A stretch of 64,000 bases of DNA from NCBI GenBank assembly GCA_037953625.1, contig CM075651.1, forward strand, positions 103,417,001 to 103,481,000, read 5' to 3'. Positions 11,916-21,992 of this stretch are shown piece after piece (position 1 is the first letter of the stretch; every line of letters starts with the position of its first letter). Origin of the DNA: Crotalaria pallida (lineage: Eukaryota; Streptophyta; Magnoliopsida; Fabales; Fabaceae). Position numbers and translations under genes: made by a program. The notes under the pieces are model-generated. The model made no database searches, was not told the origin of the DNA, and saw only the letters and a program-made list of their open reading frames with translations.

Positions 11916-12066
11916 TACCTCAAGGGACGTAGAGGGTGTAGCATGAGTCCTTGGAGGTTCTAACCAGTGTAGAATGGTTAAAATAGTATTCTAAAGGTGT
12001 AGAATGGTCTAGGAATATGTATTAGGACCTATAAGAACAATTAGAAATATCCTAAACAATGCTTGA
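11916..12066 (+). repeat. HOR monomer 1, type A
   Basis: Diagnostic bases: TACCTCAAGG start, CCAGTG, GGTTAAAATAG, GGTGTAGAATGGTC, GGAATATG, ACCTATAAGAACAATT, AAATATCC and a GCTTGA end. Length 151 bp. Confidence 0.9.
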
Positions 12067-12217
12067 GTCCCCAAGGGACGTAGAGGGTGTAGCATGAGTC
12101 CTTGGAGGTTCTAACAAGTGTAGAATGGTTAAGAAAGTATTCTAAAGGCTTAGAATGTTCTAGGAATGTGTATTTGTACTTATAATAACCATTAGAATGA
12201 TCCTAAGCAATGCATGG
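12067..12217 (+). repeat. HOR monomer 2, type B
   Basis: Diagnostic bases: CAAGTG, GGTTAAGAAAG, GGCTTAGAATGTTC, TATTTGTACTTATAATAACC, CCTAAGCAATG and a GCATGG end. Length 151 bp. It carries the full ATTCTAA/TTAGAAT dyad. Confidence 0.9.
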
Positions 12218-12368
12218 TACCCAAAGGGACGTAGAGGGTGTAGCATGAGTCCTTGGAGGTTCTAACAAGTGTAGAATGGTTAAGATAGTATTCTAAAGCT
12301 GTAGAATGGTCTAGGAATGTGTATTAGGACCTATAAGAACAATTAGAAAGATCCTAAACAATGCTTGA
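12218..12368 (+). repeat. HOR monomer 3, type C
   Basis: Diagnostic bases: TACCCAAAGGGACG start, GGTTAAGATAG, AAAGCTGTAGAATGG, ACCTATAAGAACAATT, AAAGATCC and a GCTTGA end. The central dyad is reduced to six-base arms. Confidence 0.9.
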
Positions 12369-12381
12369 GTCCCCAAGGGAC
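12369..12381. other. Dyad GTCCC-CAA-GGGAC
   Basis: Perfect five-base inverted arms around CAA at monomer positions 1-13, shown in the D monomer. It is present in most monomers with the GTCC start and partly lost in units starting TACC. Confidence 0.6.
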
Positions 12382-12440
12382 GTAGAGGGTGTAGCATGAG
12401 TCCTTGGAGGTTCTAACAGGTGTAGAATGGTTAAGATAGT

Positions 12441-12458
12441 ATTCTAAAGGCTTAGAAT
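12441..12458. other. Dyad ATTCTAA-AGGC-TTAGAAT
   Basis: Perfect seven-base inverted arms with a four-base centre at monomer positions 73-90. It is complete in B, D, E', H and J. In A and I the AGGTG centre leaves six-base arms (ATTCTA/TAGAAT). It could form a small cruciform or bind a dimeric protein; that is inference. Confidence 0.65.
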
Positions 12459-12519
12459 GTTCTAGGAATGTGTATTTGTACTTATAATAACCATTAGAAT
12501 GATCCTAAACATTGCATGG

Positions 12520-12669
12520 TACCCCAAGGGACGTAGAGGGTGTAGCATGAGTCCTTGGAGGTTCTAACAAGTGTAGAATGGTTAAGAGAGTATTCTAAAG
12601 GCTTTGAATGGTCTAGGAATGTGTATTAGGACTTATAAGAACCATTAGAATGATCCTAAACAATCTTGA
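12520..12669 (+). repeat. HOR monomer 5, type E (150 bp)
   Basis: Diagnostic bases: TACCCCAAGG start, GGCTTTGAATGG, TATTAGGACTTATAAGAACC and an AAACAATCTTGAG end, which lacks the G of AATGCTTGAG and makes the unit 150 bp. The TTAGGA/TCCTAA dyad is intact. Confidence 0.9.
12626..12659. other. Dyad TTAGGA ... TCCTAA with 22-bp spacer
   Basis: Six-base inverted arms at monomer positions 107-112 and 135-140, shown in the E monomer. Monomers with TTTGTACTT (B, D) lack the left arm, so the dyad is present in only some types. Confidence 0.5.
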
Positions 12670-12820
12670 GTCCCCAAGGGACGTAGAGGGTATAGCATGA
12701 GTCCTTGGAGGTTCTAACATGTGTAGAATGGTTAAGAGAGTATTCTAAAAGGGTAGAATGGTCTAGGAATGTGTATTAGGACGTATAAGAACAATTAGAA
12801 AGATCCTAAACAATGCTTGA
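12670..12820 (+). repeat. HOR monomer 6, type F
   Basis: Diagnostic bases: CATGTG, CTAAAAGGGTAGAATGG, GACGTATAAGAACAATT and AAAGATCC. The GACGTA gives this type a second CpG. GGGTATAGC replaces GGGTGTAGC in several HOR copies. Confidence 0.9.
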
Positions 12821-12971
12821 GTCCCCAAGGGACGTAGAGGGTGTAGCATGAGTCCTTGGAGGTTCTAACAGGTGTAGAATGGTTAAGAGAGTATTCTAAA
12901 GGCTTAGAATGTTCTAGGAATGTGTATTTGTACTTATAATAACCATTAGAATGATCCTAAACATTGCATGG
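12821..12971 (+). repeat. HOR monomer 7, type D (second)
   Basis: Essentially a second D: CAGGTG, GGCTTAGAATGTTC, TATTTGTACTT, AAACATTGCATGG. Having two D monomers in one unit gives a site for out-of-register pairing. The 15-monomer unit at 19760-21992 can be explained by exchange here. Confidence 0.88.
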
Positions 12972-13122
12972 TACCCCAAGGGACGTAGAGGGTGTAGCAT
13001 GAGTCCTTGGAGGTTCTAACAAGTGTAGAATGGTTAAGAGAGTATTCTAAAGGCTTAGAATGGTCTAGGAATGTGTATTAGGTCTTATAAGAACCATTAG
13101 AATGATCCTAAACAATGCTTGA
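12972..13122 (+). repeat. HOR monomer 8, type E'
   Basis: Like E, but with GGCTTAGAATGG, TATTAGGTCTTATAAG and a full AATGCTTGAG end (151 bp). Confidence 0.88.
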
Positions 13123-13273
13123 GTCCCAAAGGGACGTAGAGGGTGTAGCATGAGTCCTTGGAGGTTCTAACAGGTGTAGAATGGTTAAGAGAGTATTCTA
13201 AAGTTGTAGAATGGTCTAGGAAAGTGTATTAGGACTTATCAGAACCATGAGAATGATCCTAAACAATGCTTGA
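13123..13273 (+). repeat. HOR monomer 9, type G
   Basis: Diagnostic bases: GTCCCAAAGGGACG start, CAGGTG, AAAGTTGTAGAATGG, GGAAAGTGTATTAGG and CCATGAGAATG. This copy has ACTTATCAGAACC, a change shared with the units near 17460 and 19260 but not all copies. It is useful for tracing copy relationships. Confidence 0.88.
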
Positions 13274-13424
13274 GTCCCCAAGGGACGTAGAGGGTCTAGC
13301 ATGAGTCATTGGAGGTTCTAACAGGTGTTGAATGGTTAAGAGAGTATTCTAAAGGCTTAGAATGGTTTAGGAATGTGTATTAGGACTTATAAGAACCATT
13401 AGAATGATCCTAAACAATGCTTGA
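13274..13424 (+). repeat. HOR monomer 10, type H
   Basis: Diagnostic bases: GGGTCTAGCATG, GTCATTGGAGG, CAGGTGTTGAATGG. It is one of the few types with changes inside the otherwise constant first 49 bp. Confidence 0.88.
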
Positions 13425-13575
13425 GTCCCCAAGGGACGTAGAGGGTCTAGCATGAGTCCTTGGAGGTTCTAACAAGTGTTGAATGGTTAAGAGAGTTTTC
13501 TAAAGGTGTAGAATGGTCTAGGAATGTGTATTAGGACCTATAAGAACAATTAGAAAGATCCTAAACAATGCTTGA
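13425..13575 (+). repeat. HOR monomer 11, type I
   Basis: Diagnostic bases: GGGTCTAGCATG, AAGTGTTGAATGG, GAGTTTTCTAAAGG, ACCTATAAGAACAATT. Copies near 19530 and 21770 have TTTTCTAGAGG instead, which creates a TCTAGA site. Confidence 0.88.
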
Positions 13576-13725
13576 GTCCCCAAGGGACGTAGAGGGTGTA
13601 GCATGAGCCCTCGAGGTTCTAACAGGTGTAGAATGGTTAAGAGAGTATTCTAAAGGCTTAGAATGGTCTAGGAATGTGTATTAGGACTTATAATAACCAT
13701 TAGAATGATCCTAAACATTGCATGG
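13576..13725 (+). repeat. HOR monomer 12, type J (150 bp)
   Basis: Diagnostic bases: GAGCCCTCGAGG (one base shorter than GAGTCCTTGGAGG, with a CTCGAG site), CAGGTG, TATTAGGACTTATAATAACC, CATTGCATGG. Length 150 bp. Confidence 0.88.
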
Positions 13726-15535
13726 TACCTCAAGGGACGTAGAGGGTGTAGCATGAGTCCTTGGAGGTTCTAACCAGTGTAGAATGGTTAAAATAGTATT
13801 CTAAAGGTGTAGAATGGTCTAGGAATATGTATTAGGACCTATAAGAACAATTAGAAATATCCTAAACAATGCTTGAGTCCCCAAGGGACGTAGAGGGTGT
13901 AGCATGAGTCCTTGGAGGTTCTAACAAGTGTAGAATGGTTAAGAAAGTATTCTAAAGGCTTAGAATGTTCTAGGAATGTGTATTTGTACTTATAATAACC
14001 ATTAGAATGATCCTAAGCAATGCATGGTACCCAAAGGGACGTAGAGGGTGTAGCATGAGTCCTTGGAGGTTCTAACAAGTGTAGAATGGTTAAGATAGTA
14101 TTCTAAAGCTGTAGAATGGTCTAGGAATGTGTATTAGGACCTATAAGAACAATTAGAAAGATCCTAAACAATGCTTAAGTCCCCAAGGGACGTAGAGGGT
14201 GTAGCATGAGTCCTTGGAGGTTCTAACAGGTGTAGAATGGTTAAGATAGTATTCTAAAGGCTTAGAATGTTCTAGGAATGTGTATTTGTACTTATAATAA
14301 CCATTAGAATGATCCTAAACATTGCATGGTACCCCAAGGGACGTAGAGGGTGTAGCATGAGTCCTTGGAGGTTCTAACAAGTGTAGAATGGTTAAGAGAG
14401 TATTCTAAAGGCTTTGAATGGTCTAGGAATGTGTATTAGGACTTATAAGAACCATTAGAATGATCCTAAACAATCTTGAGTCCCCAAGGGACGTAGAGGG
14501 TATAGCATGAGTCCTTGGAGGTTCTAACATGTGTAGAATGGTTAAGAGAGTATTCTAAAAGGGTAGAATGGTCTAGGAATGTGTATTAGGACGTATAAGA
14601 ACAATTAGAAAGATCCTAAACAATGCTTGAGTCCCCAAGGGACGTAGAGGGTGTAGCATGAGTCCTTGGAGGTTCTAACAGGTGTAGAATGGTTAAGAGA
14701 GTATTCTAAAGGCTTAGAATGTTCTAGGAATGTGTATTTGTACTTATAATAACCATTAGAATGATCCTAAACATTGCATGGTACCCCAAGGGACGTAGAG
14801 GGTGTAGCATGAGTCCTTGGAGGTTCTAACAAGTGTAGAATGGTTAAGAGAGTATTCTAAAGGCTTAGAATGGTCTAGGAATGTGTATTAGGTCTTATAA
14901 GAACCATTAGAATGATCCTAAATAATGCTTGAGTCCCAAAGGGACGTAGAGGGTGTAGCATGAGTCCTTGGAGGTTCTAACAGGTGTAGAATGGTTAAGA
15001 GAGTATTCTAAAGTTGTAGAATGGTCTAGGAAAGTGTATTAGGACTTATAAGAACCATGAGAATGATCCTAAACAATGCTTGAGTCCCCAAGGGACGTAG
15101 AGGGTCTAGCATGAGTCATTGGAGGTTCTAACAGGTGTTGAATGGTTAAGAGAGTATTCTAAAGGCTTAGAATGGTCTAGGAATGTGTATTAGGACTTAT
15201 AAGAACCATTAGAATGATCCTAAACAATGCTTGAGTCCCCAAGGGACGTAGAGGGTCTAGCATGAGTCCTTGGAGGTTCTAACAAGTGTTGAATGGTTAA
15301 GAGAGTTTTCTAAAGGTGTAGAATGGTCTAGGAATGTGTATTAGGACCTATAAGAACAATTAGAAAGATCCTAAACAATGCTTGAGTCCCCAAGGGACGT
15401 AGAGGGTGTAGCATGAGCCCTCGAGGTTCTAACAGGTGTAGAATGGTTAAGAGAGTATTCTAAAGGCTTAGAATGGTCTAGGAATGTGTATTAGGACTTA
15501 TAATAACCATTAGAATGATCCTAAACATTGCATGG
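13726..15535 (+). repeat. 12-monomer HOR copy, 1810 bp
   Basis: Complete A to J unit, exactly 1810 bp. Private changes include AATGCTTAAGTCC at the C/D boundary near 14175 and AATAATGCTTG near 14923. Confidence 0.9.
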
Positions 15536-16139
15536 TACCTCAAGGGACGTAGAGGGTGTAGCATGAGTCCTTGGAGGTTCTAACCAGTGTAGAATGGTTA
15601 AAATAGTATTCTAAAGGTGTAGAATGGTCTAGGAATATGTATTAGGACCTATAAGAACAATTAGAAATATCCTAAACAATGCTTGAGTCCCCAAGGGACA
15701 TAGAGGGTGTAGCATGAGTCCTTGGAGGTTCTAACAAGTGTAGAATGGTTAAGAAAGTATTCTAAAGGCTTAGAATGTTCTAGGAATGTGTATTTGTACT
15801 TATAATAACCATTAGAATGATCCTAAGCAATGCATGGTACCCAAAGGGACGTAGAGGGTGTAGCATGAGTCCTTGGAGGTTCTAACAAGTGTAGAATGGT
15901 TAAGATAGTATTCTAAAGCTGTAGAATGGTCTAGGAATGTGTATTAGGACCTATAAGAACAATTAGAAAGATCCTAAACAATGCTTGAGTCCCCAAGGGA
16001 CGTAGAGGGTGTAGCATGAGTCCTTGGAGGTTCTAACAGGTGTAGAATGGTTAAGATAGTATTCTAAAGGCTTAAAATGTTCTAGGAATGTGTATTAGGA
16101 CTTATAATAACCATTAGAATGATCCTAAACATTGCATGG
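15536..16139 (+). repeat. Truncated 4-monomer HOR unit A-B-C-(D/J)
   Basis: A, B and C are normal. The fourth monomer (15989-16139) starts as D (CAGGTG, GATAG, TTAAAATGTTC) and ends as J (TATTAGGACTTATAATAACC, TACCTC next). Monomers 5-11 and parts of 4 and 12 are missing, giving 604 bp. This is a clear deletion product of exchange between D and J monomers. Confidence 0.88.
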
Positions 16140-17949
16140 TACCTCAAGGGACGTAGAGGGTGTAGCATGATTCCTTGGAGGTTCTAACCAGTGTAGAATG
16201 GTTAAAATAGTATTCTAAAGGTGTAGAATGGTCTAGGAATATGTATTAGGACCTATAAGAACAATTAGAAATATCCTAAACAATGCTTGAGTCCCCAAGG
16301 GACGTAGAGGGTGTAGCATGAGTCCATGGAGGTTCTAACAAGTGTAGAATGGTTAAGAAAGTATTCTAAAGGCTTAGAATGTTCTAGGAATGTGTATTTG
16401 TACTTATAATAACCATTAGAATGATCCTAAGCAATGCATGGTACCCAAAGGGACGTAGAGGGTGTAGCATGAGTCCTTGGAGGTTCTAACAAGTGTAGAA
16501 TGGTTAAGATAGTATTCTAAAGCTGTAGAATGGTCTAGGAATGTGTATTAGGACCTATAAGAACAATTAGAAAGATCCTAAACAATGCTTGAGTCCCCAA
16601 GGGACGTAGAGGGTCTAGCATGAGTCCTTGGAGGTTCTAACAGGTGTAGAATGGTTAAGATAGTATTCTAAAGGCTTAGAATGTTCTAGGAATGTGTATT
16701 TGTACTTATAATAACCATTAGAATGATCCTAAACATTGCATGGTACCCCAAGGGACGTAGAGGGTGTAGCATGAGTCCTTGGAGGTTCTAACAAGTGTAG
16801 AATGGTTAAGAGAGTATTCTAAAGGCTTTGAATGGTCTAGGAATGTGTATTAGGACTTATAAGAACCATTAGAATGATCCTAAACAATCTTGAGTCCCCA
16901 AGGGACGTAGAGGGTATAGCATGAGTCCTTAGAGGTTCTAACATGTGTAGAATGGTTAAGAGAGTATTATAAAAGGGTAGAATGGTCTAGGAATGTGTAT
17001 TAGGACGTATAAGAACAATTAGAAAGATCCTAAACAATGCTTGAGTCCCCAAGGGACGTAGAGGGTGTAGCATGAGTCCTTGGAGGTTCTAACAGGTGTA
17101 GAATGGTTAAGAGAGTATTCTAAAGGCTTAGAATGTTCTAGGAATGTGTATTTGTACTTATAATAACCATTAGAATGATCCTAAACATTGCATGGTACCC
17201 CAAGGGACGTAGAGGGTGTAGCATGAGTCCTTGGAGGTTCTAACAAGTGTAGAATGGTTAAGAGAGTATTCTAAAGGCTTAGAATGGTCTAGGAATGTGT
17301 ATTAGGTCTTATAAGAACCATTAGAATGATCCTAAACAATGCTTGAGTCCCAAAGGGACGTAGAGGGTGTAGCATGAGTCCTTGGAGGTTCTAACAGGTG
17401 TAGAATGGTTAAGAGAGTATTCTAAAGTTGTAGAATGGTCTAGGAAAGTGTATTAGGACTTATCAGAACCATGAGAATGATCCTAAACAATGCTTGAGTC
17501 CCCAAGGGACGTAGAGGGTCTAGCATGAGTCATTGGAGGTTCTAACAGGTGTTGAATGGTTAAGAGAGTATTCTAAAGGCTTAGAATGGTTTAGGAATGT
17601 GTATTAGGACTTATAAGAACCATTAGAATGATCCTAAACAATGCTTGAGTCCCCAAGGGACGTAGAGGGTCTAGCATGAGTCCTTGGAGGTTCTAACAAG
17701 TGTTGAATGGTTAAGAGAGTTTTCTAAAGGTGTAGAATGGTCTAGGAATGTGTATTAGGACCTATAAGAACAATTAGAAAGATCCTAAACAATGCTTGAG
17801 TCCCCAAGGGACGTAGAGGGTGTAGCATGAGCCCTCGAGGTTCTAACAGGTGTAGAATGGTTAAGAGAGTATTCTAAAGGCTTAGAATGGTCTAGGAATG
17901 TGTATTAGGACTTATAATAACCATTAGAATGATCCTAAACATTGCATGG
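16140..17949 (+). repeat. 12-monomer HOR copy, 1810 bp
   Basis: Complete unit. Private changes include CATGATTCC near 16170, GTCCATGG near 16323 and AGTATTATAAAAGG in F near 16967. Confidence 0.9.
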
Positions 17950-19759
17950 TACCTCAAGGGACGTAGAGGGTGTAGCATGAGTCCTTGGAGGTTCTAACCA
18001 GTGTAGAATGGTTAAAATAGTATTCTAAAGGTGTAGAATGGTCTAGGAATATGTATTAGGACCTATAAGAACAATTAGAAATATCCTAAACAATGCTTGA
18101 GTCCCCAAGGGACGTAGAGGGTGTAGCATGAGTCCTTGGAGGTTCTAACAAGTGTAGAATGGTTAAGAAAGTATTCTAAAGGCTTAGAATGTTCTAGGAA
18201 TGTGTATTTGTACTTATAATAACCATTAGAATGATCCTAAGCAATGCATGGTACCCAAAGGGACGTAGAGGGTGTAGCATGAGTCCTTGGAGGTTCTAAC
18301 AAGTGTAGAATGGTTAAGATAGTATTCTAAAGCTGTAGAATGGTCTAGGAATGTGTATTAGGACCTATAAGAACAATTAGAAAGATCCTAAACAATGCTT
18401 GAGTCCCGAAGGGACGTAGAGGGTGTAGCATGAGTCCTTGGAGGTTCTAACAGGTGTAGAATGGTTAAGAGAGTATTCTAAAGGCTTACAATGTTCTAGG
18501 AATGTGTATTTGTACTTATAATAACCATTAGAATGATCCTAAACATTGCATGGTACCCCAAGGGACGTAGAGGGTGTAGCAGGAGTCCTTGGAGGTTCTA
18601 ACAAGTGTAGAATGGTTAAGAGAGTATTCTAAAGGCTTTGAATGGTCTAGGAATGTGTATTAGGACTTATAAGAACCATTAGAATGATCCTAAACAATCT
18701 TGAGTCCCCAAGGGACGTAGAGGGTATAGCATGAGTCCTTGGAGGTTCTAACATGTGTAGAATGGTTAAGAGAGTATTCTAAAAGGGTAGAATGGTCTAG
18801 GAATGTGTATTAGGACGTATAAGAACAATTAGAAAGATCCTAAACAATGCTTGAGTCCCCAAGGGACGTAGAGGGTGTAGCATGAGTCCTTGGAGGTTCT
18901 AACAGGTGTAGAATGGTTAAGAGAGTATTCTAAAGGCTTAGAATGTTCTAGGAATGTGTATTTGTACTTATAATAACCATTAGAATGATCCTAAACATTG
19001 CATGGTACCCCAAGGGACGTAGAGGGTGTAGCATGAGTCCTTGGAGGTTCTAACAAGTGTAGAATGGTTAAGAGAGTATTCTAAAGGCTTAGAATGGTCT
19101 AGGAATGTGTATTAGGTCTTATAAGAACCATTAGAATGATCCTAAACAATGCTTGAGTCCCAAAGGGACGTAGAGGGTGTAGCATGAGTCCTTGGAGGTT
19201 CTAACAGGTGTAGAATGGTTAAGAGAGTATTCTAAAGTTGTAGAATGGTCTAGGAAAGTGTATTAGGACTTATCAGAACCATGAGAATGATCCTAAACAA
19301 TGCTTGAGTCCCCAAGGGACGTAGAGGGTCTAGCATGAGTCATTGGAGGTTCTAACAGGTGTTGAATGGTTAAGAGAGTATTCTAAAGGCTTAGAATGGT
19401 CTAGGAATGTGTATTAGGACTTATAAGAACCATTAGAATGATCCTAAACAATGCTTGAGTCCCCAAGGGACGTAGAGGGTCTAGCATGAGTCCTTGGAGG
19501 TTCTAACAAGTGTAGAATGGTTAAGAGAGTTTTCTAGAGGTGTAGAATGGTCTAGGAATGTGTATTAGGACCTATAAGAACAATTAGAAAGATCCTAAAC
19601 AATGCTTGAGTCCCCAAGGGACGTAGAGGGTGTAGCATGAGCCCTCGAGGTTCTAACAGGTGTAGAATGGTTAAGAGAGTATTCTAAAGGCTTAGAATGG
19701 TCTTGGAATGTGTATTAGGACTTATAATAACCATTAGAATGATCCTAAACATTGCATGG
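17950..19759 (+). repeat. 12-monomer HOR copy, 1810 bp
   Basis: Complete unit. Private changes include GTCCCGAAGG near 18405, CTTACAATG near 18486 and TAGCAGGAGTCC near 18580. The I monomer has TTTTCTAGAGG. Confidence 0.9.
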
Positions 19760-19880
19760 TACCTCAAGGGACGTAGAGGGTGTAGCATGAGTCCTTGGAG
19801 GTTCTAACCAGTGTAGAATGGTCTAGGAATATGTATTAGGACCTATAAGAACAATTAGAAAGATCCTAAACAATGCTTGA
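19760..19880 (+). repeat. Internally deleted A monomer, 121 bp
   Basis: GTGTAGAATGGT (19811-19822) is followed at once by CTAGGAATATG. Normal A has two copies of GTGTAGAATGGT 30 bp apart, and here exactly one copy plus the intervening 18 bp is gone. This is a direct-repeat-mediated deletion. Confidence 0.9.
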
Positions 19881-21992
19881 GTCCCCAAGGGATGTAGAGG
19901 GTGTAGCATGAGTCCTTGGAGGTTCTAACAAGTGTAGAATGGTTAAGAAAGTATTCTAAAGGCTTAGAATGTTCTAGGAATGTGTATTTGTACTTATAAT
20001 AACCATTAGAATGATCCTAAGCAATGCATGGTACCCAAAGGGACGTAGAGGGTGTAGCATGAGTCCTTGGAGGTTCTAACAAGTGTAGAATGGTTAAGAT
20101 AGTATTCTAAAGCTGTAGAATGGTCTAGGAATGTGTATAAGGACCTATAAGAACAATTAGAAAGATCCTAAACAATGCTTGAGTCCCCAAGGGACGTAGA
20201 GGGTGTAGCATGAGTCCTTGGAGGTTCTAACAGGTGTAGAATGGTTAAGAGAGTATTCTAAAGGCTTAGAATGTTCTAGGAATGTGTATTTGTACTTATA
20301 ATAACCATTAGAATGATCCTAAACATTGCATAGTACCCCAAGGGACGTAGAGGGTGTAGCATGAGTCCTTGGAGGTTCTAACAAGTGTAGAATGGTTAAG
20401 AGAGTATTCTAAAGGCTTTGAATGGTCTAGGAATGTGTATTAGGACTTATAAGAACCATTAGAATGATCCTAAACAATCTTGAGTCCCCAAGGAACGTAG
20501 AGGGTGTAGCATGAGTCCTTGGAGGTTCTAACATGTGTAGAATGGTTAAGAGAGTATTCTAAAAGGGTAGAATGGTCTAGGAATGTGTATTAGGACGTAT
20601 AAGAACAATTAGAAAGATCCTAAACAATGCTTGAGTCCCCAAGGGACGTAGAGGGTGTAGCATGAGTCCTTGGAGGTTCTAACAGGTGTAGAATGGTTAA
20701 GAGAGTATTCTAAAGGCTTAGAATGTTCTAGGAATGTGTATTTGTACTTATAATAACCATTAGAATGATCCTAAACATTGCATGGTACCCCAAGGGACGT
20801 AGAGGGTGTAGCATGAGTCCTTGGAGGTTTTAACAAGTGTAGAATGGTTAAGAAAGTATTCTAAAGGCTTAGAATGTTCTAGGAATGTGTATTTGTACTT
20901 ATAATAACCATTAGAATGATCCTAAGCAATGCATGGTACCCAAAGGGACGTAGAGGGTGTAGCAAGAGTCCTTGGAGGTTCTAACAAGTGTAGAATGGTT
21001 AAGATAGTATTCTAAAGCTGTAGAATGGTCTAGGAATGTGTATAAGGACCTATAAGAACAATTAGAAAGATCCTAAACAATGCTTGAGTCCCCAAGGGAC
21101 GTAGAGGGTGTAGCATGAGTCCTTGGAGGTTCTAACAGGTGTAGAATGGTTAAGAGAGTATTCTAAAGGCTTAGAATGTTCTAGGAATGTGTATTTGTAC
21201 TTATAATTACCATTAGAATGATCCTAAACATTGCATGGTACCCCAAGGGACGTAGAGGGTGTAGCATGAGTCCTTGGAGGTTCTAACAAGTGTAGAATGG
21301 TTAAGAGAGTATTCTAAAGGCTTAGAATGGTCTAGGAATGTGTATTAGGTCTTATAAGAACCATTAGAATGATCCTAAACAATGCTTGAGTCCCAAAGGG
21401 ACGTAGAGGGTGTAGCATGAGTCCTTGGAGGGTCTAACAGGTGTAGAATGGTTAAGAGAGTATGCTAAAGTTGTAGAATGGTCTAGGAAAGTGTATTAGG
21501 ACTTATAAGAACCATGAGAATGATCCTAAACAATGCTTGAGTCCCCAAGGGACGTAGAGGGTCTAGCATGAGTCATTGGAGGTTCTAACAGGTGTTGAAT
21601 GGTTAAGAGAGTATTCTAAAGGCTTAGAATGGTCTAGGAATGTGTATTAGGACTTATAAGAACCATTAGAATGATCCTAAACAATGCTTGAGTCCCCAAG
21701 GGACGTAGAGGGTCTAGCATGAGTCCTTGGAGGTTCTAACAAGTGTAGAATGGTTAAGAGAGTTTTCTAGAGGTGTAGAATGGTCTAGGAATGTGTATTA
21801 GGACCTATAAGAACAATTAGAAAGATCCTAAACAATGCTTGAGTCCCCAAGGGACGTAGAGGGTGTAGCATGAGCCCTCGAGGTTCTAACAGGTGTAGAA
21901 TGGTTAAGAGAGTATTCTAAAGGCTTAGAATGGTCTAGGAATGTGTATTAGGACTTATAATAACCATTAGAATGATCCTAAACATTGCATGG
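19760..21992 (+). repeat. 15-monomer HOR variant with shortened A
   Basis: Order A-B-C-D-E-F-D-B-C-D-E'-G-H-I-J. The expected 15 x 151 minus 30 (A), 1 (E) and 1 (J) gives 2233 bp, the observed spacing. The extra B-C-D follows the second D, as expected from misaligned pairing of the two D monomers. B near 20825 has GGTTTTAAC and C near 20964 has AGCAAGAGTCC. Confidence 0.88.

Larger units (their letters stand above)
12369..12519 (+). repeat. HOR monomer 4, type D
   Basis: Diagnostic bases: CAGGTG, GGCTTAGAATGTTC, TATTTGTACTTATAATAACC, CCTAAACATTG and a GCATGG end. It resembles B except for CAGGTG and AAACATTG, and probably shares an ancestor with it. Confidence 0.9.
11916..13725 (+). repeat. 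12-monomer HOR, reference copy, 1810 bp
   Basis: Used here as the reference unit; its twelve monomers are listed separately. TACCTCAAGG starts of successive A monomers lie at 10106, 11916, 13726 and 15536, so the period is exactly 1810 bp. A few substitutions separate neighbouring copies, while monomer types inside a copy differ by roughly 10%. That contrast is the defining mark of a higher-order repeat. Confidence 0.93.

Noticed and set aside
12001..12060. TATTCTAAA or TATAAG as TATA-type promoters
   Set aside because: AT-rich hexamers occur in every monomer by composition, and no transcription unit lies beside them.
13606..13617. CTCGAG in J monomers as a regulatory site
   Set aside because: It is explained by the one-base-shorter GAGCCCTCGAGG variant inherited with the J type. 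No independent recurrence was seen.
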